Shown: in pieces, positions 25,579 to 34,178 of the stretch
How the letters are laid out: the number at the start of each line of letters is the position of its first letter
How positions within the stretch are numbered: the stretch's first letter is position 1
Assembly: GCA_963731665.1 (NCBI GenBank)
Contig: CAVSWP010000003.1
Coordinates: 186,001-250,000 of the forward strand
Length of the DNA: 64,000 nt
DNA from: Chersky-840 sp035604715
GTDB lineage: Bacteria > Actinomycetota > Acidimicrobiia > Acidimicrobiales > UBA8190
Direction: 5' to 3'
Notes under the pieces: model-generated
What the model was told of the DNA's origin: nothing
Databases searched by the model: none
What the model saw: the letters and a program-made list of their open reading frames with translations, nothing else
Translations under genes and position numbers: made by a program

Positions 25579-27198
25579 GTGTTCCGGGTTCGCTGGCTCG
25601 GCCGGGTCCCCTACCGCGAGGCGCACGCCCTGCAGCGCGCCCTGCACGACCGGGGGACCGACGACCATCTGCTGCTCCTCGAGCACCCTCACGTGTTCAC
25701 CCTGGGGGTGCGGGGCGACGCTGCCCATGTGCTGGTCGACCCGGCCGAGGTGGGCGCCGACCTGGTGCGCACCGACCGCGGCGGCGACGTCACCTACCAC
25801 GGGCCCGGACAGCTCGTCGGGTACCCGGTGGTCAACGTCCCCATGGCGCCGGGCTCGGTGCCCTCGCATGTCCACGGCATCGAACAGGTCGTCATCGACA
25901 CGCTGGCCGATCTGGGCGTGGCCGCCGGGAGGCTGGCGGGGTATCCCGGGGTGTGGGTCGACGCCGAGGGGCCCGATCCCCGCAAGATCTGCGCCATCGG
26001 CGTGCGCGTCACCCGGGGCCGGTCGATGCACGGGCTGGCGCTGAACGTGCACCCCGACCTGGCGTGGTTCGACCACATCGTGCCCTGCGGCATCAGCGAC
26101 AAGGCGGTCACGTCGCTGGCCGACCTGGGGGTGGACGTGGCCATGGCCGACGTGGTCGACGCGCTGGTGGGCCACGCGGCGCGCCGCTGGGCTCCCGACG
26201 GGTTGGTGGAGCGCCAGGACGTGGCGTGGCCGGTTGGGTCGCGTGGAGACCAGGGACACCGGGCCCCGGGGGAGCGCCTGCGCATCCGCCTGCGCCAGGC
26301 CGGAGTCGACGTCGGCTCGGGACTGCCCACCGACGCCCGCAAGCCGCCGTGGTTGCGGGTCCCGGCGCGCATGGGCGACGAGTTCCTCGGTCTGCGCAGG
26401 ACGGTGCGCGACCTGGGGTTGGTCACGGTGTGCGAAGAGGCCGGCTGCCCCAACATCTTCGAGTGCTGGGCCGACGGGACGGCCACGTTCATGATCAACG
26501 GCGACCGGTGCACGCGCGCCTGCGGGTTCTGCCTGGTCGACACCCGCCATCCCGGGCCCCTCGACGCCGGCGAGCCCGAGCGAGTGGCCACCGCCGTGGC
26601 CCGATTGGGCCTGGCCCACGCCGTGGTGACGGCGGTGGCCCGCGACGACCTCCCCGACGGGGGGGCGACGGGGTTCGCGCGCACCATCGAGGCCATCAGG
26701 CGTCGGTGCCCGGCGACGGCGGTGGAGGTGCTCATCCCGGACTGCAAAGGCGAGGCGCGCTCGCTGGACACGATCTTCGCGGCGAGCCCCGACGTGCTCA
26801 ACCACAACCTCGAGACCGTGGCGCGCCTGCAGCGCGCCGTGCGGCCCTCGGCGGGCTACGGGCGCAGTCTCGGCGTGCTCGCCCGGGCCAAGGAGGCCGG
26901 CCTGGTCACCAAGTCGGGGATGATCCTCGGGATGGGGGAGCGCCGGGACGAGGTGGTGGGCGCCCTGGCCGACCTCCGGGCGGTGGGCGTGGACATCGTC
27001 ACGCTCGGCCAGTACCTGCGTCCCACGGCGGCCCACCTGCCGGTGGCGAGATGGTGGACGCCCGAGGAGTTCGCGTCGTTGCGCGCCGCGGGGCAGGAGA
27101 TGGGTTTCTCCCACGTCGAGGCGTCGCCCCTGACGCGCTCGAGCTATCACGCCCGCGGCGCGGCGGCGGCCGCGCTGCACCAGGAAGCCCCGGCGTGA
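25579..27198 (+). CDS. lipB-lipA: LipB-LipA fusion: octanoyltransferase and lipoyl synthase
   Basis: One uninterrupted 539-residue frame carries both steps of lipoate synthesis. Residues ~1-210 are LipB, which moves octanoate from ACP to the target lysine: RGGDVTYHGPGQLVGYP, K136 (DPRKICAIG) and C170 (PCGISDK). Residues ~250-535 are LipA, the radical-SAM enzyme that adds two sulfurs: the auxiliary-cluster set CEEAGCPNIFEC, the radical-SAM set C311, C315, C318 (RCTRACGFC) and the C-terminal RSSYHAR serine. The junction (about 210-250) is a basic linker. The genes are normally separate. It lies 13 bases after E2. Confidence 0.88.
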   Translation: MFRVRWLGRVPYREAHALQRALHDRGTDDHLLLLEHPHVFTLGVRGDAAHVLVDPAEVGADLVRTDRGGDVTYHGPGQLVGYPVVNVPMAPGSVPSHVHGIEQVVIDTLADLGVAAGRLAGYPGVWVDAEGPDPRKICAIGVRVTRGRSMHGLALNVHPDLAWFDHIVPCGISDKAVTSLADLGVDVAMADVVDALVGHAARRWAPDGLVERQDVAWPVGSRGDQGHRAPGERLRIRLRQAGVDVGSGLPTDARKPPWLRVPARMGDEFLGLRRTVRDLGLVTVCEEAGCPNIFECWADGTATFMINGDRCTRACGFCLVDTRHPGPLDAGEPERVATAVARLGLAHAVVTAVARDDLPDGGATGFARTIEAIRRRCPATAVEVLIPDCKGEARSLDTIFAASPDVLNHNLETVARLQRAVRPSAGYGRSLGVLARAKEAGLVTKSGMILGMGERRDEVVGALADLRAVGVDIVTLGQYLRPTAAHLPVARWWTPEEFASLRAAGQEMGFSHVEASPLTRSSYHARGAAAAALHQEAPA

Positions 27199-28340
27199 GC
27201 ACGACCGGGGCGGGACGGGAGCCCGGCCGCGGGGAGCGGGTCCGCCGGGTGCGGGCCCGCATGGCCGAGGTGGGGGTCGACGCGCTGCTGCTCTCGCACG
27301 GCGCCGACCTGCCCTGGCTCACCGGGTACCGGGCCATGCCCCTGGAGCGCCTCACCCTGCTGGTGCTGCCCCGCGAGGGTGAGGCGGTGTTGTTGGTGCC
27401 CGCCTTGGAGGCGGCCCGGGTGCCCGAGCCCGACGGCGACACGGCGGTCACGGTCCGCCCCTGGGCCGAGACCGAGGACCCCGTGGCCCTGGCCAGCGCG
27501 CTGCTCGCCCCGGCCCGGGGGGCCGTCTACGCCATCAGTGACCGCGCCTGGGCGCACTCGTTGCTGGGGCTCCAGGCATCGCTCCCCGGTGCGCAGTGGC
27601 GGGCGGCGTCCATCGTCACCGCACCGCTGCGGGCCGTGAAGGACGCCGGCGAGATCGCCGTCCTGCAAGCAGCCGCGGCCGCCGCCGACCGCGTGGCCGC
27701 CGTGCTCCAGGCGGGCGAGATCCCCCTCGAGGGGCGCCGCGAGTTGCAGGTGTCGGAGGCCATCGGCGCCGGCCTTCTGGCGGCGGGACACCGGCGCGTG
27801 AACTTCGTCATCGTGGGCAGCGGGCCCAACGCCGCGAGCCCCCATCACGATGCCGGGGAACGGGTCGTCGGCGCCGGCGACACCGTGGTGTGCGACTTCG
27901 GCGGGGAGTACGCGCTGCACGACGACGTGGGCTACTGCTCCGACATCACGCGCACGGTCACCGTGGGGGAGCCCGGGGCCGAGGTGCGCGAGTGCTACGA
28001 AGTCCTCTTCGCCGCCCACCAGGCGGCCGTGTCGGCGGTGCGCCCCGGGGTCACCGCCGAGCACGTCGACGCCGCGGCCCGCTCCGTCATCGGCGCCGCC
28101 GGGTTGGGCGAGTACTTCATCCATCGCACCGGGCACGGGATCGGCATCGAGGAGCACGAGGACCCCTATCTGGTGGCGGGCAACGACACGCCCCTGGCCG
28201 TGGGGCACGCCTTTTCCATCGAGCCCGGCATCTACCTGCCGGGGCGCTTCGGCATGCGCCTCGAGGACATCGTGGTGGTGGGGGAGGACGGCGCCATCTC
28301 CCTCAACACCGTCGACCGGTCCCTCGTGGTGCTCGGGTAG
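27195..28340 (+). CDS. M24 family metallopeptidase (Xaa-Pro peptidase-like)
   Basis: A 381-residue pita-bread-fold peptidase with an N-terminal creatinase-like domain (about 1-150). All five metal ligands are visible: the two Asp in VCDFGG and YCSDITRT, His in TGHGIGIEEHE, Glu in SIEPGIY and Glu in RLEDIVV. It would cleave the bond before proline at peptide N-termini, but M24 members also include non-peptidase enzymes. The GTG at 27195 overlaps the lipBA stop (GTGA), which fixes the start. Confidence 0.87.
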   Translation: MSTTGAGREPGRGERVRRVRARMAEVGVDALLLSHGADLPWLTGYRAMPLERLTLLVLPREGEAVLLVPALEAARVPEPDGDTAVTVRPWAETEDPVALASALLAPARGAVYAISDRAWAHSLLGLQASLPGAQWRAASIVTAPLRAVKDAGEIAVLQAAAAAADRVAAVLQAGEIPLEGRRELQVSEAIGAGLLAAGHRRVNFVIVGSGPNAASPHHDAGERVVGAGDTVVCDFGGEYALHDDVGYCSDITRTVTVGEPGAEVRECYEVLFAAHQAAVSAVRPGVTAEHVDAAARSVIGAAGLGEYFIHRTGHGIGIEEHEDPYLVAGNDTPLAVGHAFSIEPGIYLPGRFGMRLEDIVVVGEDGAISLNTVDRSLVVLG

Positions 28341-28343
28341 CCG

Positions 28344-29069
28344 GTGGACCTGGGCATCGACGGGCGGGTGGCCATCGTCACGGCCGCCTCGCGGGGCTTG
28401 GGCCGGGCCAGCGCCGAGGCGTTGGCCGCCGAGGGGGCCCGTGTGGTGTTGTGCGCGCGTGGCGCGGAGTCGTTGCGCCAGGCCGAGCAGTCCGTCGCCG
28501 CCTACGGGGTGGACGTGTTGGCGCTGCCGGCGGACATCGCCGACCCGGCGGTACCGCAGCGCCTGGTGGCGGCGGCGATGGAGCGGTTCGGGCGCGTCGA
28601 CATCGTGGTGGCCAACGCCGGGGGGCCACCGTTGGGCGGGTCGCTCGAGGTCGACGACGACGCCATCCGGGGCGCGGTGGAGCTCAGCCTGCTGTCCTCG
28701 GTCCGGCTGGTGCGCGCCGCGCTCCCCCATCTGCGGGCGGGGGGGTGGGGGCGGCTGTGTTGCATCTCGTCGTATACGGTGACCCAGGCCATCCCCGCGC
28801 TGGCGTTGTCCAACACGGCGCGATCGGGCCTGCGGGCGTGGGCCAAGACGGCCGCCGCCGATCTAGCCGGCGAGGGGACCGGCATCACGCTCAACCTGGT
28901 GTGCCCGGGCCCCCACGCCACCGATCGCATGCGCGAGTTGGGTGGCAGCGGCCCCATGGGCGCCCCCGCCGACTTCGGCCGCGTGGTCGCCTTCGTGTGC
29001 TCGACCCACGCCGCTTTCGTGAACGGCGCCACCATCGTCGTGGACGGGGGCGTCACCCTGGCCCTGTGA
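28344..29069 (+). CDS. SDR-family protein without the YxxxK motif
   Basis: A 241-residue SDR-fold protein with a clear cofactor site (TAASRGLGRAS) and NAGGPPLGG, and a CISSYTVTQ strand. At the place of the catalytic YxxxK the sequence reads LSNTAR, so tyrosine and lysine are absent. A similar LSN-x-x-R sequence occurs in an atypical FabG-like SDR subfamily, so it may have different chemistry rather than being dead. GTG start at 28344, four bases after the M24 gene. Confidence 0.75.
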   Translation: MDLGIDGRVAIVTAASRGLGRASAEALAAEGARVVLCARGAESLRQAEQSVAAYGVDVLALPADIADPAVPQRLVAAAMERFGRVDIVVANAGGPPLGGSLEVDDDAIRGAVELSLLSSVRLVRAALPHLRAGGWGRLCCISSYTVTQAIPALALSNTARSGLRAWAKTAAADLAGEGTGITLNLVCPGPHATDRMRELGGSGPMGAPADFGRVVAFVCSTHAAFVNGATIVVDGGVTLAL

Positions 29070-29097
29070 CAGGCCCAGGGCCCGCGTCGGTGACCGG

Positions 29098-30534
29098 TTA
29101 GTCGGTGTTCGACAAGCTGGTGGGCGGTGTCTTGGTGGCGCCGGTGTAGGTCCGGATGGGACCGCTGCCGGGGCTGGTGGTGTACACCGGCGACACCGGC
29201 GTGGCCCCGATCCAGCTGCCGGTGGGTGTGACCGCCGGCGGGGCCGACGCCTTGTACTGCACGACCTGGGCCCCCTCGAAGCCGAAGTGCACGCCCGATG
29301 AGTACGACAGCGGGACCAGGCCCGGGGTGACGAAGCTCGCTCCCGACCGGTCGATGGCGTCGATCAGCCCGGTGCGGGTGAGATTCTTGCCCGCGGCCTG
29401 CAGGGCCTGGACGAACGTGTAGCCCAGGGCCACCCCGTACTCGTCGTTGCCGTCGAGGCCGTGGGCGGCCCACAGGCTCGGGGCGTAGTCCTGGAGCAGC
29501 TTGGCGGTGACCTTGATCCAGGCGTTCGAGGTGTCGTTCTCGGTGGGCAGGTACGAGTCGGTGATCACGTTGGCCAGAAGGCCCGTGGCCGCCTGGGCCT
29601 CGGCCGCGCTGTGCGTCGCCTGGGTGGTGAACGACGACAGCAGCGGTCCGACGGTGGGGGCGTCGGCGCCCACGGAGTCCACCACGTACTGCGGGATGTA
29701 GCCGACGGCGGCGGCGGGGAGCATGGCCAGGGCGGTGGCCGCGGGCACGGTGGCCAGCACCACGACCTGGGCCCCGGCGCTCTTGAGGGCGGCCATCTGG
29801 TTACTGAGCGGTCCCGCCAGCGTGGCGGCGTCATAGGTCTGGCGCGACACCACGGCCGAGGCCGGGATCTCCATGTCCAGGCCCTTCACGACGTCCTGGC
29901 CGAACTCGTCGCCTTGGTAGAGATAGCCGATCTTCTTGCCGGCGAAGTGCTGGGCGATGTAGTAGCCCAGGATCTTTCCCTCCACGGTGTAGGGCGGCTG
30001 CCAGCCCAGGCTGTAGGGATACTGGGGCTCGCTCCAGCAGTTGCAACCCGACTCGATGAACAGCTGGGGGACCTTCTGCGAGTTGAGGTAGCTCTGCACG
30101 GCCAGCTGGGTCGGTGTCCCCAGCGACCCGACGTCGGCGAAGATCTTGTTCTGCAGGACCAGCTGTCGGGTGAGCGGGGCCGTCTTGGCCGCGTTGTAGG
30201 CGTCGTCGAGGTAGGTGTAGTCGATCTTGCGCCCGTTCACGCCGCCGTGGGCGTTGGCCCACGCGAACACGGCCTGCACGGCCGGGGCGATCTCGCTGTA
30301 GCCCGGTGCCGCCGGGCCCGTCAGGGGCACGGTGGCCCCGATGGTGATGCTGGTGTTGGTCACTCCGGGCGTGGACACCGTCGCCGACGGGCTCGGGCTG
30401 CTCGAGCAGGCGGCGGCGAGAAGTGCCAGGGCCATGGCCGACCCCACCGTGGCCAGCGCCTTGCCGTGACGACGGCGCGAGCCCTCCGGGCTGCCTGACG
30501 ATGTGGGGGGGAGAAGCTTCCGAGTCCCGGTCAT
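29098..30534 (-). CDS. ABC transporter substrate-binding lipoprotein, branched-chain amino-acid type
   Basis: A 478-residue periplasmic-binding-like lipoprotein (type I fold). A long basic n-region is followed by a hydrophobic core and the lipobox LAAAC, with C43 as the anchor. The mature protein opens with a Ser/Pro/Thr-rich spacer, then TSITIGATVPLTGPAAPGY, the usual first strand of LivK/AmiC-like proteins. Two Cys in GCNC and a long Thr/Ser-rich C-terminal tail are odd. It is last in the transporter cluster, 112 bases after the permease. The substrate could be an amino acid, an amide or another small molecule. Confidence 0.85.
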   Translation of the reverse strand: MTGTRKLLPPTSSGSPEGSRRRHGKALATVGSAMALALLAAACSSSPSPSATVSTPGVTNTSITIGATVPLTGPAAPGYSEIAPAVQAVFAWANAHGGVNGRKIDYTYLDDAYNAAKTAPLTRQLVLQNKIFADVGSLGTPTQLAVQSYLNSQKVPQLFIESGCNCWSEPQYPYSLGWQPPYTVEGKILGYYIAQHFAGKKIGYLYQGDEFGQDVVKGLDMEIPASAVVSRQTYDAATLAGPLSNQMAALKSAGAQVVVLATVPAATALAMLPAAAVGYIPQYVVDSVGADAPTVGPLLSSFTTQATHSAAEAQAATGLLANVITDSYLPTENDTSNAWIKVTAKLLQDYAPSLWAAHGLDGNDEYGVALGYTFVQALQAAGKNLTRTGLIDAIDRSGASFVTPGLVPLSYSSGVHFGFEGAQVVQYKASAPPAVTPTGSWIGATPVSPVYTTSPGSGPIRTYTGATKTPPTSLSNTD

Positions 30535-30646
30535 GGCTCAGTCCTCTCAGGTGCCGGCCCGGCGTTCCCGTGTGTCGCCCCCGGGACAGCCCACGCCGGC
30601 TCTCGTTGTGGCGTGTCCTTCATGGATTTGGAACCGCTTGGCAACA

Positions 30647-31735
30647 CTAATACTCCGGCGCGCTGCGAACGCGGTTTCTGATGACGAGCCCGACGCGGCG
30701 CAAGCCGCCCTGGATGCCCGACGGGGCCAACAGCATGACGACGATGAGCACCACCCCGTAGACGATGATGGCGAAATAGGCGCTGACGCTGCTGCCGAGG
30801 TTGAAGGTCTTGGAGAACGAGGTGGACCACTGGGGCAGGTACACGAGCGCGATGGCGCCCCACCACACCCCCATCAGGCTTCCGGCCCCGCCCAGGACCA
30901 TGCCGGCGAGGATGCCGATGGACAGGCTCAGAGGGAACTCGCCGGTGTTCACCACGCCGGTCGACAAGGCCAGGAAGGCCCCGGCCAGCCCGGCGCAGCC
31001 GGCGCTCACGGCGAAGGCGATGACCTTGGTCCGGGCCACGTGCACGCCGGCCAGGGAGGCCGCGATCTCGTCGTCGCGCACCGGCGCGAAGGCGCGCCCG
31101 AAGCGGCTGCGCATCACGTTGGCCAACAGCACCAGGCACACCACGGCCCCGAGGATCTCGATCCACGCCAGCCACTTCTCGGGATCGATGGTGCCCGGGG
31201 GGCTGGGCACGGTGACGGTGAGGCCCTGGTCGCCGCCGAACACCGAGCTGTACTGGTCGGCCAGCAGCGGAAGGCCCAGGGCCAGGATCAAGGTCATGCC
31301 GGCCAGGTAGGGGCCTCTGAGGCGGGTGGCGGGAACGCCCACCACCACGCCGACGGCGGTGGTCACCGCGATGGCCGCAAGGATCTCGACCACGAGGTTC
31401 ATGTGGGTGTGGGTCATCAACAACGCCACGGTGTAGGCGCCCACCGCCATGAGGGCGCCGTGACCGAGCGAGATCTGGCCGTTGGTGCCCGTCAGCACGG
31501 TGAGCCCGGCGAGCGCCACCGCGTAGAGGGCGATCTCCCCCAGTTGGAAGTTGTTGTACTCGCTGAGCACCGACGTGAGCACGTAGAAGCCGACGGCGGC
31601 GGCCCCGGCCAACACCAGGTGACGCAGCATGGGCTGGGTGGGAAGGCGCAGGCGTCGCACCCGGGCGATCCAGCCCGTCGTCGGCCGGGCCCGGTGCGCG
31701 CCGCGGGCGCGTCGGGTGACCTCGGTGTCAGACAC
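30647..31735 (-). CDS. livM: Branched-chain amino-acid-type ABC transporter permease LivM
   Basis: A 362-residue integral membrane permease of the LivHM family. It has a basic cytosolic N-terminus of about 40 residues and then roughly nine hydrophobic segments. The family motif GTNGQISLGHGALMAVGAYT follows the second or third helix; GAGSLMGVWWGA is near the C-terminus. Its start overlaps the livH stop by 8 bases, so both subunits are translated together. It forms the channel with LivH. Confidence 0.88.
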   Translation of the reverse strand: MSDTEVTRRARGAHRARPTTGWIARVRRLRLPTQPMLRHLVLAGAAAVGFYVLTSVLSEYNNFQLGEIALYAVALAGLTVLTGTNGQISLGHGALMAVGAYTVALLMTHTHMNLVVEILAAIAVTTAVGVVVGVPATRLRGPYLAGMTLILALGLPLLADQYSSVFGGDQGLTVTVPSPPGTIDPEKWLAWIEILGAVVCLVLLANVMRSRFGRAFAPVRDDEIAASLAGVHVARTKVIAFAVSAGCAGLAGAFLALSTGVVNTGEFPLSLSIGILAGMVLGGAGSLMGVWWGAIALVYLPQWSTSFSKTFNLGSSVSAYFAIIVYGVVLIVVMLLAPSGIQGGLRRVGLVIRNRVRSAPEY

Positions 31736-32606
31736 GCCGGGCCTCGGGTCGGGCGAAGATGCCCTGGGGGCGGGCCATCAACACCACCATGAGCAGCGCC
31801 AAGGCGCCCAACGGTTGCAGGCTCGAACCGAGGTAGCCGCCCACGTAGGACACGCCGAGGCCGGTGATGAGCCCGCCCACCAAGGCGCCCACCGGGCTGT
31901 CGAGGCCGCCGATGACCGCGGCGGTGAAGCCGAAGACCAGGTTGAGGTCCATGAAGTAGGGGCTGAAGGAGGTGGTGGGGGCGACGAGCAGCGCGGCGAG
32001 AGAGCCCGCCACCGCGGCCAGGGCCCATCCCAGGGTGAGGATGCGCCCCACTCGCACGCCCAGCAACCGGGCCACCTCGGGGGCGAAGGCCGAAGCCCGC
32101 ATGCGCAGTCCCAGGTTCGTCCCCCGGAACAACGCCAAGGTGGCCACCATGAGCACCAGCACGGCGCCGACGATGAAGACGTCGAAGTGCGAGAAGGCGA
32201 TCTTGGTGTGCCCGACCTTCAGGCCCGTCTGGGAGAAGGCGGGGGGGAACCCCCGGGCGTTGTTGCCCCAGACGCTCCCGGCGATCCCCTCCAGGACGAT
32301 GAGCAGGCCGATGGTCACGATGACGGGGTTGAGCTCGGGCTTCCCCTGCAGCGGGCGCATCAGGACCCGTTCGACCAGGGCGCCGAGCACGAACCCGATG
32401 GCCAGGGTGACGGCGAAGGCCTCCCAGTAGCCGAGACCGCGGTTGAGCAGGCTGAAGGCGATGAAGGTGGTGAGCATGCCCATGGCGCCCTGGGCGAAGT
32501 TGATGATGTTGGTGGCACGGTAGATGAAGACCAGCGCCAGGGCCATGGCGGCGAAGATCATCCCGTTGGACACCCCGTTGAGCGTGACGTCGACAAAGAA
32601 GCTCAT
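31728..32606 (-). CDS. livH: Branched-chain amino-acid-type ABC transporter permease LivH
   Basis: A 292-residue hydrophobic permease, the LivH partner of LivM. N-terminal VTLNGVSNGMIFAAMALALVFIYRATNIINFAQGAMGML is the LivH signature (given in outline: GMIFAAMALAL, NIINFAQG). The middle has LRMRASAFAPEVARLLGV, the cytosolic coupling helix region, and the C-terminal half GGLDSPVGALVGGLITG. The ATG at 32606 lies 16 bases after livF. It is part of the livG-livF-livH-livM-substrate protein transcript. Confidence 0.9.
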   Translation of the reverse strand: MSFFVDVTLNGVSNGMIFAAMALALVFIYRATNIINFAQGAMGMLTTFIAFSLLNRGLGYWEAFAVTLAIGFVLGALVERVLMRPLQGKPELNPVIVTIGLLIVLEGIAGSVWGNNARGFPPAFSQTGLKVGHTKIAFSHFDVFIVGAVLVLMVATLALFRGTNLGLRMRASAFAPEVARLLGVRVGRILTLGWALAAVAGSLAALLVAPTTSFSPYFMDLNLVFGFTAAVIGGLDSPVGALVGGLITGLGVSYVGGYLGSSLQPLGALALLMVVLMARPQGIFARPEARRV

Positions 32607-32622
32607 GGTCGTTCTCCTGGGC

Positions 32623-33330
32623 TCAGAACCCGAGATAGTGATGTCGCAGGTCGGTGTCGGCGGCCACGGCGGCGGCGCTGTCGGACACGACGACCTTGCC
32701 GAGGTTGATCACCACCGCCCGCTGCGCCACCGACAACGCGCTGCGGGCGTTCTGTTCCACCAGCACCACCGTCAGCTCCGAGGCCTCGGTCAGGTCCCGG
32801 AGCACGGTCATGAGTTGCGCGGTGACGATGGGGGCCAGCCCGAGCGAGGGCTCGTCGAGCAGCAGCACCTTGGGCGCCGCCACCAGCGCCCGGCCGATGG
32901 CCAGCATCTGGCGTTCGCCGCCCGAGAGGGTCGAGGCGTGGCGCTGGCGCCTGGTGGCCAACAGGGGGAACAGCTCGTACACCTGGTCGATGGCGGCGCG
33001 TCGTTGGCGGCGGCCCATGCTCCACAGGGCCCCGAGGCGAAGGTTCTCCTCCACCGTGAGCTCCTGGATCACGCCCCGGCCCTCAGGGACATGGGCCACG
33101 CCGCGCCGGACGATGTCCTCGACGGGCATGCCGGTGAGGGTGACGCCGTCGAAGACGATGGTCCCCGCTGAGGGCTTCACCAGCCCCGAGATGGCCCGCA
33201 ACAACGTGGTCTTGCCCGCCCCGTTGGCACCGAGCACGGCGGTGATCATGCCGGTGTCCGCTTCGAGGGCCACCCCGTCGAGCGCCCGGACGGCGCCGTA
33301 GGAGACCGACACCCCCTCAATGGCCAGCAC
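32623..33330 (-). CDS. livF: ABC transporter ATPase LivF
   Basis: A 235-residue ATPase powering branched-chain amino-acid-type uptake. Walker A is GANGAGKTTL, the signature LSGGERQML, and Walker B VLLLDEPSLGL with the catalytic Glu. HVPEGRGV before the signature is typical of LivF. The start is GTG at 33330, overlapping the end of livG by 14 bases. The frame extends upstream to 33438 only within livG. Confidence 0.92.
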   Translation of the reverse strand: MLAIEGVSVSYGAVRALDGVALEADTGMITAVLGANGAGKTTLLRAISGLVKPSAGTIVFDGVTLTGMPVEDIVRRGVAHVPEGRGVIQELTVEENLRLGALWSMGRRQRRAAIDQVYELFPLLATRRQRHASTLSGGERQMLAIGRALVAAPKVLLLDEPSLGLAPIVTAQLMTVLRDLTEASELTVVLVEQNARSALSVAQRAVVINLGKVVVSDSAAAVAADTDLRHHYLGF

Positions 33331-34123
33331 GGTCGCCCCCTCCCGGGCCCACCTCGATGTTCTGCCCGAGATAGGCCGTGGTGACCTCGGGGTCGGCTTG
33401 CACCTCTTCGGGGGTGCCCGCCGCGATGACGCGCCCAAAGTTCAGGACCACCAAGCGGTCGCAGGTCGACATGACCAGGTCCATGTGGTGCTCGACCAGG
33501 AGCACGCCCATGCGACCCCGCAGCCCCCGGATGAGGTCGCGCAGCTCGTCCATCTCCGCCGCCGACAGCCCGCTGGCGGGCTCGTCGAGCAGGAGGAGCG
33601 TGGGCTCGCCGACCAGGGCACGCGCCAGGGCCACGCGCTTCTGGATGGCGTAGGGCAACGCCTCGGGGTGCCAGGTGGCGTAGTCGGCGATGCGCAGTTC
33701 CTCGAGGAGGTCCATGGACCGTCGGCGCAGCGCCGTCTCCTCCTGGCTCGAGCGCCACAGCCCGAACAGTGCCGAGACGAAGTCGGCGCGCAGGCTCGCC
33801 TGGGCACCGGCCATCACGTTCTCGAGGATGCTGAGCCCGCGCCACAACCCGACGCCCTGGAGGGTGCGGGCCACGCCCAGGGAGGCCAGGTCGTGCGGAT
33901 GGTGCCGATGCAGCCGGCGCCCCTTGTAGGTGATGGTGCCCGCCACCGGCCGCACGAACCCGCACACCACGTTGAACAGCGTGGTCTTGCCGGCGCCGTT
34001 GGGCCCGATGACGCCCACGACCTCGCCCGCCCCGACCGTCATCGAGACGTCGTCGAGGGCGGCGAGGCCTCCGAAGGTGACCGAGACGTCGTCCACGACG
34101 AGCCCGGGCTCGTCGCTAGTCAC
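33317..34123 (-). CDS. livG: ABC transporter ATPase LivG
   Basis: A 268-residue ATPase, partner of LivF. Walker A is GPNGAGKTTLFN, Walker B LLLLDEPASGL, and LVEHHMDLVMSTCDRLVVLNFG is the LivG H-loop region. The signature region reads PYAIQKRVALARAL where LivG commonly has a G in S-x-G-x-Q; this divergence is notable but the rest is intact. It is first in the transporter operon; the TnpB-only element begins about 55 bases upstream of its start and may have displaced its promoter. Confidence 0.88.
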   Translation of the reverse strand: MTSDEPGLVVDDVSVTFGGLAALDDVSMTVGAGEVVGVIGPNGAGKTTLFNVVCGFVRPVAGTITYKGRRLHRHHPHDLASLGVARTLQGVGLWRGLSILENVMAGAQASLRADFVSALFGLWRSSQEETALRRRSMDLLEELRIADYATWHPEALPYAIQKRVALARALVGEPTLLLLDEPASGLSAAEMDELRDLIRGLRGRMGVLLVEHHMDLVMSTCDRLVVLNFGRVIAAGTPEEVQADPEVTTAYLGQNIEVGPGGGDRAGH

Positions 34124-34178
34124 CGGCGTGGTGCGATGCGACCAATTCGTCCTCCGGCTGTCCCCGCCGCAGGACTCC

